DNA of 8,907 nucleotides. It comes from Ventricola sp036297385. Lineage in GTDB: Bacteria > Bacillota > Clostridia > Christensenellales > Aristaeellaceae. The first letter of the stretch is position 1. The number at the start of each line of letters is the position of its first letter. The notes below the pieces were generated by a model. That model did no database searches. It saw only the letters and a program-made list of their open reading frames with translations, and was not told where the DNA came from. Made by a program: the position numbers and the translations under genes. The DNA lies in NCBI GenBank assembly GCA_036297385.1, contig JAXJLD010000173.1:1-8907 (forward strand). The letters are read 5' to 3'. Shown piece by piece: positions 1 through 5,049 of this stretch.

Positions 1-29
1 AGATCAAGGGCGACATTGTACTTGACTAG

Positions 30-77
30 GTTCAGCGCGGGCGGCGTCCTGTGGACGCAGAGAAGCCCGCGCTGAAC
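30..77. repeat. Nested inverted repeat (hairpin or cruciform)
   Basis: GTTCAGCGCGGGC at 30-42 pairs perfectly with GCCCGCGCTGAAC at 65-77 (13 bp). Inside it, GCGTCC at 44-49 pairs with GGACGC at 53-58 around a TGT loop. There is no T-run on either side, so a terminator is unlikely. It could be a folded RNA or part of a dispersed palindromic repeat. Confidence 0.6.
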
Positions 78-97
78 GCCCGGGAGCACTCCATAAC

Positions 98-128
98 CAC
101 TCAGCATCTGCTGGGTGTTTTTCATTTT
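98..128 (+). terminator. Possible intrinsic terminator, plus orientation
   Basis: CACTCAGC (98-105) pairs with GCTGGGTG (110-117) with one G-U pair and a 4-base loop. TTTTT follows at 118-122 and TTTT at 125-128. It would end transcripts entering from the left, outside this window. The G-U pair and the interrupted T-run make it a moderate candidate. Confidence 0.45.
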
Positions 129-230
129 CATCTGGCGTGTTCTCTCCCGATTCGTCTTTGGTGAATGTGCAGCATTGTACTTGGCACCGAAGCCTGCCGC
201 GACCTGTGGGCGATATGCCTGAAACGTATA

Positions 231-258
231 ACCCCACCCAACATTTGCTGGGTGGGGT
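231..258 (-). terminator. Strong hairpin downstream of the deoD/M55 operon, possible terminator
   Basis: ACCCCACCCA (231-240) pairs perfectly with TGGGTGGGGT (249-258) around an 8-base loop. It lies about 85 bases past the stop of the M55 gene on the minus strand, where an operon terminator would be expected. On that strand the following bases are TATACGTTT, a poor T-run, so termination is uncertain. The hairpin may instead be part of the structured block to its left. Confidence 0.4.
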
Positions 259-342
259 GTATTCTATCCAATTAAGCGCCATACCGGTTTATTTTGCGCC
301 AAAGCGTATGGATTGATTGGAAGATATCAGGGCAGTACGGTC

Positions 343-1155
343 TCACAGACAGAACATGAAGAACCGAAGCACCTCGTAGTAAGCGTCCGAGGAGAAGCGC
401 ACGCTGCGCGGGCCAATCTGGCGCACGCCGGGGTAATAGCTGGCACGGCGTGCCTTGGCGTGCTTGACGAACTCCACCTCCACGTCAAACTTGTTGGGCA
501 GGTCGATTTTGAAGCGCTCAGGGTGCGCAATTCCCTCGCGGACGGCCTGTTCTGCCGTTTCGCGGCAAAGGCGCACGGCCTTCGCCGGGTGGATGGAGAT
601 GGAGCCATTGCCGCAGCCGCGCTGCACCGGCACGGTGAACACATTCGGGTTCAGGCGCTTGGCCTGCTCGCATACGCCTACATCGCCCGTGACCATCAGC
701 AGCGGCACATCCATCATGGCGCAGACAAACGCATTGATGACCAGCTCGCTGGCCTGAATCCCGTTGATGCGCACGGAGCAGTTCTGCGTGTTCATGGTAT
801 GGGCGAGCGGGCTGTCGTTGGTGTTGGAAGAGGAATGATAGCCGGTGAAGATGGCTCCGGCAAAGCTCGCGTCGATACCGGACATCATGGAATGGATATC
901 GCTTCCCCAGCCGCGGAAAATCTGCACGCCCTCGGGCAGCTCGGCAGGCAGCAGGTTACGCGCACTGTCGTGCGCGTCTTTGACGAGGATATCGTCGCAG
1001 CCGCCCGCAAATGCGCCTTCGCAGGCGGCGCGGACTTCGGCGGTCATTTGGCGGCGGAACGGCTCATAATCCGGCTTGCCCAGCAGGGTTTCGTCCCAAT
1101 GGCAGATGCCGCAGGTACCCTCGATGTCCGAGGAGATGAAAATACGATCCAGCAT
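343..1155 (-). CDS. M55 family metallopeptidase (DppA-like D-aminopeptidase)
   Basis: This 270-residue protein matches the M55 family, whose type member is Bacillus subtilis DppA, a zinc D-aminopeptidase cleaving D-Ala-containing di- and tripeptides. The expected metal ligands are visible: SSDIEG near the N-terminus (D10, E12), KDAHDS (H62), GYHSSS (H107) and ASELVINA (E137). H119 in LAHTMN fits the position of the catalytic histidine. Length equals the family norm (about 270-275). ATG 1155-1153 has AAGGAGA (top-strand 1161-1167) five bases upstream. It lies 36 bases after deoD on the same strand, so the two are very likely cotranscribed. There is no signal peptide, so it should act in the cytoplasm, probably on D-amino-acid peptides from wall turnover or diet. 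The family call is firm; the substrate is inferred. Confidence 0.93.
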   Translation of the reverse strand: MLDRIFISSDIEGTCGICHWDETLLGKPDYEPFRRQMTAEVRAACEGAFAGGCDDILVKDAHDSARNLLPAELPEGVQIFRGWGSDIHSMMSGIDASFAGAIFTGYHSSSNTNDSPLAHTMNTQNCSVRINGIQASELVINAFVCAMMDVPLLMVTGDVGVCEQAKRLNPNVFTVPVQRGCGNGSISIHPAKAVRLCRETAEQAVREGIAHPERFKIDLPNKFDVEVEFVKHAKARRASYYPGVRQIGPRSVRFSSDAYYEVLRFFMFCL

Positions 1156-1191
1156 AAGGTTCTCCTTGTCGGTCGGGATGGGGGAAGCGGA

Positions 1192-1902
1192 TTACGCGAT
1201 CTCCAGCGCAATCTCCATCATCTGGGTGAAGCCGACCTGACGCTCCTGCGCGGGCAGCGCTTCGCCGGTGAAGATGTGGTCGGAGATGGTGCAGATGGTC
1301 AGCGCATTCTTTCCCGCGCGCGCGGCGTTGAGGTAGAGCGCGGCGGCTTCCATTTCCACCGCCAGCACGCCCAGCTTCTTCAGCTTGCCAGCGCCGCCGG
1401 CCTCGTCATAGAACACATCGGAGGAGTACAGCGCACCGACGTTCGGCTCAATCCCCATTTTGCGCGCAGCGGCCACGGCGGCATCCAGCAGCTTAAAGGA
1501 GCAGCACGGGGCAACGTTGCCGTCGAAGAACTGGCGGCCAAAGTTGGAGTTGGTGTAGGCGCTCATGCCCATCACCACGTCGCGCACCTTCACGTTGTCG
1601 CCGATGCCGCCGGCGGTGCCCACGCGGATGATGTTCTCCACGCCATAGTAGTTGTACAGCTCATAGGAGTAGATGCCGATGGACGGCATACCCATGCCGG
1701 AGGCCATGACGGACACGCGCTTGCCCTTGTACAGGCCGGTATAGCCCTGCACGCCGCGCGTGTTGTTCACCAGCACCGGGTTCTCAAAGAAGGTTTCGGC
1801 GATGAACTTGGCGCGCAGCGGGTCGCCGGGCATGAGCACCGTGCGAGCGAAATCGCCTTCCTTGGCGGTGATGTGGGGCGTCGGGATGTTCGGATTGGAC
1901 AT
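1192..1902 (-). CDS. deoD: Purine-nucleoside phosphorylase, DeoD type
   Basis: DeoD enzymes are cytoplasmic hexamers that split purine (deoxy)ribonucleosides with phosphate into base and (deoxy)ribose-1-phosphate for salvage (EC 2.4.2.1). The 236-residue product is full length (E. coli DeoD is 239). Visible signatures: MPGDPLRAKFIAETF with R30; NNTRGVQGYTG with R49; IIRVGTAGG with R93, these three arginines matching the phosphate ligands R24, R43 and R87 of the E. coli enzyme; VEMEAAALY (183-190) for ribose binding; and SDH with catalytic D208. A TTG at 1920 could extend it by six residues, but the ribosome binding site AAAGGAG (1911-1917) lies inside that extension and eight bases before ATG 1902-1900, which fixes the start. 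It is first in an operon with the M55 gene and is transcribed from a consensus-like promoter at 1939-1967. Confidence 0.96.
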   Translation of the reverse strand: MSNPNIPTPHITAKEGDFARTVLMPGDPLRAKFIAETFFENPVLVNNTRGVQGYTGLYKGKRVSVMASGMGMPSIGIYSYELYNYYGVENIIRVGTAGGIGDNVKVRDVVMGMSAYTNSNFGRQFFDGNVAPCCSFKLLDAAVAAARKMGIEPNVGALYSSDVFYDEAGGAGKLKKLGVLAVEMEAAALYLNAARAGKNALTICTISDHIFTGEALPAQERQVGFTQMMEIALEIA

Positions 1903-1910
1903 AGAAACAG

Positions 1911-1917
1911 CTCCTTT
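1911..1917 (-). promoter_or_regulatory. Ribosome binding site fixing the deoD start
   Basis: On the minus strand the sequence reads AAAGGAG, eight bases before ATG 1902-1900. It rules out the in-frame TTG at 1920 as the true start. Confidence 0.85.
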
Positions 1918-1938
1918 CAATACTTGAACGATATGTTT

Positions 1939-1967
1939 ATTATACCCTGTGCGGCAGGAATTGACAA
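1939..1967 (-). promoter_or_regulatory. Promoter for deoD and the M55 gene
   Basis: On the minus strand: -35 TTGTCA (top-strand 1962-1967), a 17 bp spacer, -10 TATAAT (top-strand 1939-1944). This is 5/6 plus 6/6 matches to the sigma-A consensus at ideal spacing. The leader to ATG 1902 would be about 30 bases. The -35 box lies in a palindrome shared with the divergent promoter. Confidence 0.85.
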
Positions 1968-1972
1968 TTCCT
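1956..1972. promoter_or_regulatory. 17 bp palindrome over both -35 boxes, possible operator
   Basis: AGGAATTG (1956-1963), a single central A, and CAATTCCT (1965-1972) form a perfect inverted repeat. It covers the -35 hexamers of both divergent promoters. Part of the symmetry follows from two opposed -35 boxes, but the outer AGGAA/TTCCT arms do not. A dimeric regulator bound here would block or control both directions. No regulator gene is nearby. Confidence 0.5.
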
Positions 1973-1989
1973 TAAAAGTGCCGTAAACT
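1961..1989 (+). promoter_or_regulatory. Divergent promoter for the SGNH-like gene
   Basis: TTGACA (1961-1966, perfect -35), 17 bp spacer, TAAACT (1984-1989, 4/6 -10). Transcription would begin near 1996, just upstream of the ribosome binding site at 2011-2019. The -35 overlaps the -35 of the deoD promoter on the other strand by five bases. Confidence 0.65.
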
Positions 1990-2010
1990 GATGGGCAGAC
2001 CTGCGCGTGA

Positions 2011-2019
2011 AAGGGGGAG
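2011..2019 (+). promoter_or_regulatory. Ribosome binding site that selects a TTG start
   Basis: AAGGGGGAG lies five bases before TTG 2025. The upstream in-frame GTG at 2007 would place this motif inside the gene, so TTG 2025 is preferred. Confidence 0.7.
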
Positions 2020-2024
2020 ATGGC

Positions 2025-3083
2025 TTGAACAAAAAGCGTTGGGCGCTGGGCGTGCTGGCTGCGCTGGGCGCACTTACGGCGGGATGCGCCATGCTGACGT
2101 ATCTCGTCGATCCGTTCGAGCAGTACCGCGAGTCGGCCATTCTGCCCCTGTACGATCAGGAGAGCTACAACAACCCCGGCATTGCCAAAAGCTATGATTA
2201 CAACGCCGTGATTCTGGGGACCTCCATGGTGGAGATGAGCAACCCTTCGGTGATTGACGAATGCTTCGGCGTAAGCAGCGTGAAGCTGCCCATGCGCGGC
2301 TCGCATACGGCGCAGATGGGCTGGCAGCTTGAGCACGTGCTGGCGGAAAAGGAGAAGCGCGGGGAGACGCTTGATCTGGCGATCCTCGCTGTGGATGCGT
2401 ACAGCCTGATGGGCCCGGTGGATGATCGGGAGGAGATCGTGGAGTACCTGTGGAACGACGACGTGCTCGACGATGTGAATTATCTGCTGAACCGCGACGT
2501 ACTGCTGGTCAAGATCCCCCGGATGCTTCGTCAGGCCGGGCGGGATACGGCGGGCAAGCGTGATGCGATGTACAAGTGGACGGACGTGACCTTTGCTGCG
2601 CAGAGCGTGCTGGATACCACGCCCGTGATGCAGCAGAACCCGATGACCGATCCTGAATTCCGCATCGAGCGCTCCACGGAGAACATCGAGCGGCACATTG
2701 CACGCTATGTGGCGGCGCACCCGGAGACGGAGTTTCGCATCTATATGCCGCCGTACTCGGTGGGCTATTGGTATCGGATGACGCGGATTGGGCTGTCCGA
2801 GCAGCAGTTCCGCTCCCGTGAGCGCGTGTGCGAGCTGCTTCTGGGCTATCCCAACGTGCGCATTTACGATTTTTCCTCGCGCGTGGAATGGATTACGGAT
2901 TTGGACGAATATTTTGATTATTCCCATCACTCCAGCGCCGTGAGCGACAGGGTCATGCGTGCGATGGCCGCGGAGGAAAACCGCGTGTACAGCGTGGAGG
3001 ATATGCGCGAGGGCAGCGCACGTATCCGCGAGGCGGTGGAGACCTTCGCCGCGTGGCGCGAAGGCGATGCGGCGCAGCGGTAA
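2025..3083 (+). CDS. Membrane-anchored SGNH/DltD-like protein of unknown substrate
   Basis: The 352-residue product from TTG 2025 begins with a short basic stretch (NKKR) and a hydrophobic segment (about 6-27), so it is probably exported and stays anchored. LTAGC (17-21) resembles a lipobox, but T at -3 is atypical. After the segment come VDPFEQY and, at 62-70, VILGTSMVE, which resembles the nucleophile-bearing block of SGNH-type hydrolases (S67). Near the C-terminus DYSHHSS (298-304) offers an Asp-His pair as in that fold. Similar clostridial proteins (DPF motif, GTSM, late D-x-x-H) are, as far as I recall, annotated only as hypothetical or SGNH/DltD-like; those with known roles add or remove acyl groups on wall polymers. 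It stands alone, divergent from deoD and followed by a new promoter. Fold call is moderate; substrate unknown. Confidence 0.7.
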   Translation: MNKKRWALGVLAALGALTAGCAMLTYLVDPFEQYRESAILPLYDQESYNNPGIAKSYDYNAVILGTSMVEMSNPSVIDECFGVSSVKLPMRGSHTAQMGWQLEHVLAEKEKRGETLDLAILAVDAYSLMGPVDDREEIVEYLWNDDVLDDVNYLLNRDVLLVKIPRMLRQAGRDTAGKRDAMYKWTDVTFAAQSVLDTTPVMQQNPMTDPEFRIERSTENIERHIARYVAAHPETEFRIYMPPYSVGYWYRMTRIGLSEQQFRSRERVCELLLGYPNVRIYDFSSRVEWITDLDEYFDYSHHSSAVSDRVMRAMAAEENRVYSVEDMREGSARIREAVETFAAWREGDAAQR

Positions 3084-3100
3084 AGCCCATTGGCTGGGCT
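3084..3100 (+). terminator. Weak hairpin after the SGNH-like gene
   Basis: AGCCCA (3084-3089) and TGGGCT (3095-3100) pair around TTGGC, directly after the stop codon. No T-run follows, so this may not terminate efficiently. Confidence 0.2.
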
Positions 3101-3110
3101 AAGGCTTGGC

Positions 3111-3139
3111 TTGACGGAAGCCGGGCGTTGTCTTATAAT
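3111..3139 (+). promoter_or_regulatory. Promoter for the YhcH-family gene
   Basis: TTGACG (3111-3116), a 17 bp spacer, and a perfect TATAAT (3134-3139). The ribosome binding site AAGGAGG (3154-3160) follows, nine bases before GTG 3170. This is among the strongest promoters in the window by eye. Confidence 0.85.
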
Positions 3140-3169
3140 GGAAACGGTTTGAGAAGGAGGCTGATCCGT

Positions 3170-3613
3170 GTGATTATTGATCGCATTGAAGAGCAGGAGC
3201 GTTATTACGCGCTGCATCCCGATATGGAATTGGCGTTTGCCTTTTTGGCGGAGGCGCCGGATCTGGAGCCGGGCCGCTATGAGCTGGAGCACGGCCTGTT
3301 TGCCACGGTATCCGAAGGCGATACCCGTCAGATTGACGGGATTCTTCTGGAGGCGCACCGCAAGTACATCGACCTGCAGTACTGCATCGCCGGCGGCGAG
3401 CGCATGGCGTGGGCGCATGTGCAGGAGCTGAACCTGCAGGAGGAGGACGCGGAGCACGACAACTACTTCTATGCGGGTACGTCTACCGCGCTGTCCATCC
3501 GTCCGGGTATGTTCTATGTGATGTTCCCCAGCGACGGCCACAAGGCAGGCTGCCATCAGGAATTCCCCAAGCACTACCGCAAGGTGGTCGTGAAGATCCC
3601 GGTTCAGAAGTAA
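3170..3613 (+). CDS. YhcH/YjgK/YiaL family protein (DUF386, cupin-like)
   Basis: The 147-residue product matches the YhcH/YjgK/YiaL (DUF386) family in length and motifs: LFATVSEG (43-50), EAHRKYIDLQYCIAGGE (61-77) and MFYVMFPSDGHKAGC (114-128), followed by the usual closing KVVVKIPV. Family members form a cupin-like beta barrel, and histidines such as H63 and H124 are likely metal ligands. They are linked to sugar catabolism: YhcH sits with sialic-acid genes, YiaL with a pentulose operon, and EbgC is the small subunit of evolved beta-galactosidase. Their exact reaction is unsettled. No sugar gene is adjacent here, so no substrate can be suggested. The start is GTG 3170; an upstream in-frame extension overlaps the promoter and can be dismissed. 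A strong terminator closes the unit at 3621-3647. Confidence 0.9.
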   Translation: MIIDRIEEQERYYALHPDMELAFAFLAEAPDLEPGRYELEHGLFATVSEGDTRQIDGILLEAHRKYIDLQYCIAGGERMAWAHVQELNLQEEDAEHDNYFYAGTSTALSIRPGMFYVMFPSDGHKAGCHQEFPKHYRKVVVKIPVQK

Positions 3614-3620
3614 ATGTACC

Positions 3621-3647
3621 AAAGCCGCAGGTTTCTGCGGCTTTTTT
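3621..3647 (+). terminator. Strong intrinsic terminator after the YhcH-family gene
   Basis: AAAGCCGCAG (3621-3630) pairs perfectly with CTGCGGCTTT (3635-3644) around a GTTT loop, with six T residues at 3642-3647. It begins eight bases after the stop codon. It separates this gene from the flavoprotein gene, whose start is only 50 bases further on. Confidence 0.92.
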
Positions 3648-3696
3648 GCCGGTTGGAAACGGGAAGCCGCCGCCGGAGAGATGGAGGAATGGATCA

Positions 3697-4527
3697 ATGT
3701 TGGATATCGCGGTTATCGGTGCGGGCCCTGCTGGGTACAGCGCCGCCATCAACGCCAGAAAGCGGGAGAAGTCCGTCGTGGTCATCGGCCAGAACACGGG
3801 CTGGCTCTCCCGCGCGGAGTCCATTGAAAACTACCCCGGCCTGCCGGGCGTGTCCGGCGCGGAGCTGCTTTCGCGCATGGCGAAGCAGGCGCAGGAGATG
3901 GGGGCAGAGCTGCGCCCCGGTGTGGTGCATCAGGTGATGCCGATGGGGGAATCGTTTGCGCTGTCGCTGGGCGCGGATTTCTTGGAGGCACGCTGCATCA
4001 TCCTCTGTACGGGCGCAAAGCAGCCGCGGCTGCTGCCCGGTGAGGAGACGCTGCTGGGGCGCGGCGTGAGCTATTGCGGCACGTGCGACGGTATGCTCTA
4101 CCGGGGCAAGAACGTTGCGGTCGTTGCGCAGGGGCCGGAGGCCGTGCAGGAGGCCAATTTTCTGGCGGGGCTGTGTGCGTCCGTGACGTATTTCGGGCAG
4201 GCAGATGAGGCGCTGGACGCGCACGTTGTCGTGCGCGATGAGAAGCCGGAGGCCATACTGGGCGAGTCGCGTGCGACGGGGCTCCGTGCGGGCGGCGAGG
4301 AGATCCCGTTTGACGGCGTGTTCATCTTCCGGGAGGCGATGGCGCTGTCCGCGCTGATTCCGGGGCTGGAGATGGACGGCGCGTTTATCCGCGTCGATCG
4401 CCAGATGCGCACCAACCTGCCCGGCGTGTATGCCGCGGGGGACTGCACCGGCCTGCCGCTTCAGGTGGCCAAGGCCGTGGGAGAGGGATGCACGGCGGCG
4501 CTCGCGGCGGCGCAGGCGCTGCGCTGA
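3697..4527 (+). CDS. Thioredoxin-reductase-like FAD oxidoreductase lacking NADPH motifs
   Basis: The 276-residue protein has the thioredoxin reductase layout: FAD-binding GAGPAG (8-13), IENYPGLPG (43-51), ILCTGAKQPR (102-111), the redox pair in SYCGTCDG (C127, C130) and the C-terminal FAD motif GVYAAGDC (243-250). The NADPH domain is degenerate. Where TrxB has GGGxSA this protein has AQGPEA (144-149), and the HRRxxxR segment that grips the NADPH phosphate is replaced by FGQADEALD (166-174). The stretch from second cysteine to GDC is roughly 30 residues shorter than in E. coli TrxB. This resembles the published ferredoxin-linked flavin thioredoxin reductases (FFTR) of Firmicutes, so the donor may be ferredoxin; that is inference. 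Start ATG 3697 has GGAGGA (3683-3688) upstream. No good promoter is visible between the terminator and this start. Confidence 0.87.
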   Translation: MLDIAVIGAGPAGYSAAINARKREKSVVVIGQNTGWLSRAESIENYPGLPGVSGAELLSRMAKQAQEMGAELRPGVVHQVMPMGESFALSLGADFLEARCIILCTGAKQPRLLPGEETLLGRGVSYCGTCDGMLYRGKNVAVVAQGPEAVQEANFLAGLCASVTYFGQADEALDAHVVVRDEKPEAILGESRATGLRAGGEEIPFDGVFIFREAMALSALIPGLEMDGAFIRVDRQMRTNLPGVYAAGDCTGLPLQVAKAVGEGCTAALAAAQALR

Positions 4528-4557
4528 GGGAAATCCCGGCAGCCGCTGGATTTTGTC

Positions 4558-4587
4558 TTGCCGCACGGTTCGGGGATATGCTATAAT
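4558..4587 (+). promoter_or_regulatory. Promoter for the 137-aa protein and RsmF-type gene
   Basis: TTGCCG (4558-4563), an 18 bp spacer, and a perfect TATAAT (4582-4587) preceded by TGC, giving an extended -10. The ribosome binding site AGGGAGGGAG (4621-4630) precedes ATG 4636. Confidence 0.75.
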
Positions 4588-4635
4588 GAATATATAAGTA
4601 TGTCGTTTGAACAGGCGCGAAGGGAGGGAGCGCTG

Positions 4636-5049
4636 ATGCGCACGATTGAAAGCGGCCGCGCTGTGGTGGAGATCATCGCGTGGCCGGAGGGCAAGCCGTG
4701 GACGGCGCGATACCAGACATCCAGCCAGATTGAGGGCAATCTCTGTACGCTTACGCTCTCGCCGGAGGTCTTTCACGATCCGGCGAAGGCGAACACGGCG
4801 TACCGACGCTTTGCGCGCAAGATTGCCCGTGAGGGCATGGAGCCGCCCAACGTCGTGTTCCGCGCCATGCTTTCCCGTGCGTCCCGGAGCATCTTCTGCA
4901 TCCTGACGACGACGGAATCCGTGTTCAATTCGGCCTGCCCCATCGGGCGGGTGTATGTGGTGGAATCCGGGATCGACGATCGCCGCAGGCTCTGCGCCGT
5001 GCGCATCGAGGATCACGGCATGATCGACGAGGAAAAAGAGGCGCTATGA
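4636..5049 (+). CDS. Conserved-looking hypothetical protein, coupled to the RsmF-type gene
   Basis: I do not recognise this 137-residue protein. It is soluble in appearance: no signal peptide and no membrane segment. The N-terminal half looks beta-rich (VVEIIAWPEG, GNLCTLTLSP), a basic helix follows (about 52-66, AYRRFARKIAREG), then a second hydrophobic strand-turn region (SIFCILTTTE at 85-94, GRVYVVESG at 104-112) and an acidic tail (DEEKEAL). It has three cysteines (37, 88, 101, with another at 120) in no obvious metal motif. ATG 4636 is chosen because AGGGAGGGAG ends five bases before it; an open upstream extension would run through the promoter. Its stop overlaps the start of the methyltransferase gene (ATGA, 5046-5049), which implies translational coupling and perhaps a role in RNA or ribosome biology. 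Confidence 0.8.
   Translation: MRTIESGRAVVEIIAWPEGKPWTARYQTSSQIEGNLCTLTLSPEVFHDPAKANTAYRRFARKIAREGMEPPNVVFRAMLSRASRSIFCILTTTESVFNSACPIGRVYVVESGIDDRRRLCAVRIEDHGMIDEEKEAL

Larger units (their letters stand above)
14..183. repeat. 11 bp direct repeat pair CATTGTACTTG
   Basis: CATTGTACTTG occurs at 14-24 and again at 173-183, enclosing both left-hand hairpins. A chance repeat of this size in about 340 bases is unlikely but possible. It might mark the internal structure of a repeated element or a duplicated binding site. Confidence 0.4.
1..342. other. Non-coding, structure-rich block with no convincing gene
   Basis: No reading frame here looks like a known protein. Two minus-strand frames stay open: one from about 282 to the left edge, and one beginning at ATG 131-129 that runs 43 codons to the window edge (peptide starts MKMKNTQQMLSGYGVL). 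Neither has a clear ribosome binding site. Seen directly: a nested hairpin (30-77), a hairpin followed by T residues (98-128), a perfect 10 bp hairpin (231-258), an 11 bp direct repeat CATTGTACTTG at 14-24 and 173-183, and a 9 bp repeat TGCTGGGTG at 109-117 and 246-254. This density of dyads and repeats suits an intergenic repeat element or structured RNA better than a gene. The rest, about 284-342, is plain 3' flank of the minus-strand operon. Confidence 0.5.

Noticed and set aside
4..282. Minus-strand open frame of 92 codons in the left block
   Set aside because: No recognisable domain or ribosome binding site, and it runs straight through three hairpins and two direct repeats. Better explained as a non-coding repeat, though a small gene cannot be fully excluded.
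313..1986. Plus-strand open frame of 557 codons
   Set aside because: It lies opposite deoD and the M55 gene, both of which have clear motifs and ribosome binding sites. Its product is rich in His, Arg and Ala with no family features, as expected for the antisense of GC-rich genes.
1917..2930. Minus-strand open frame of 337 codons
   Set aside because: Antisense to the SGNH-like gene; His/Arg-rich product with no ribosome binding site at its start.
3409..3696. N-terminal extension of the flavoprotein into the upstream gene
   Set aside because: The extension is the YhcH-family gene in another frame and crosses its terminator; the FAD motif begins properly right after ATG 3697.
3694..5016. Minus-strand open frame of 440 codons
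   Set aside because: Antisense to the flavoprotein and the 137-residue gene and runs across their promoter region; composition is typical of a shadow frame.
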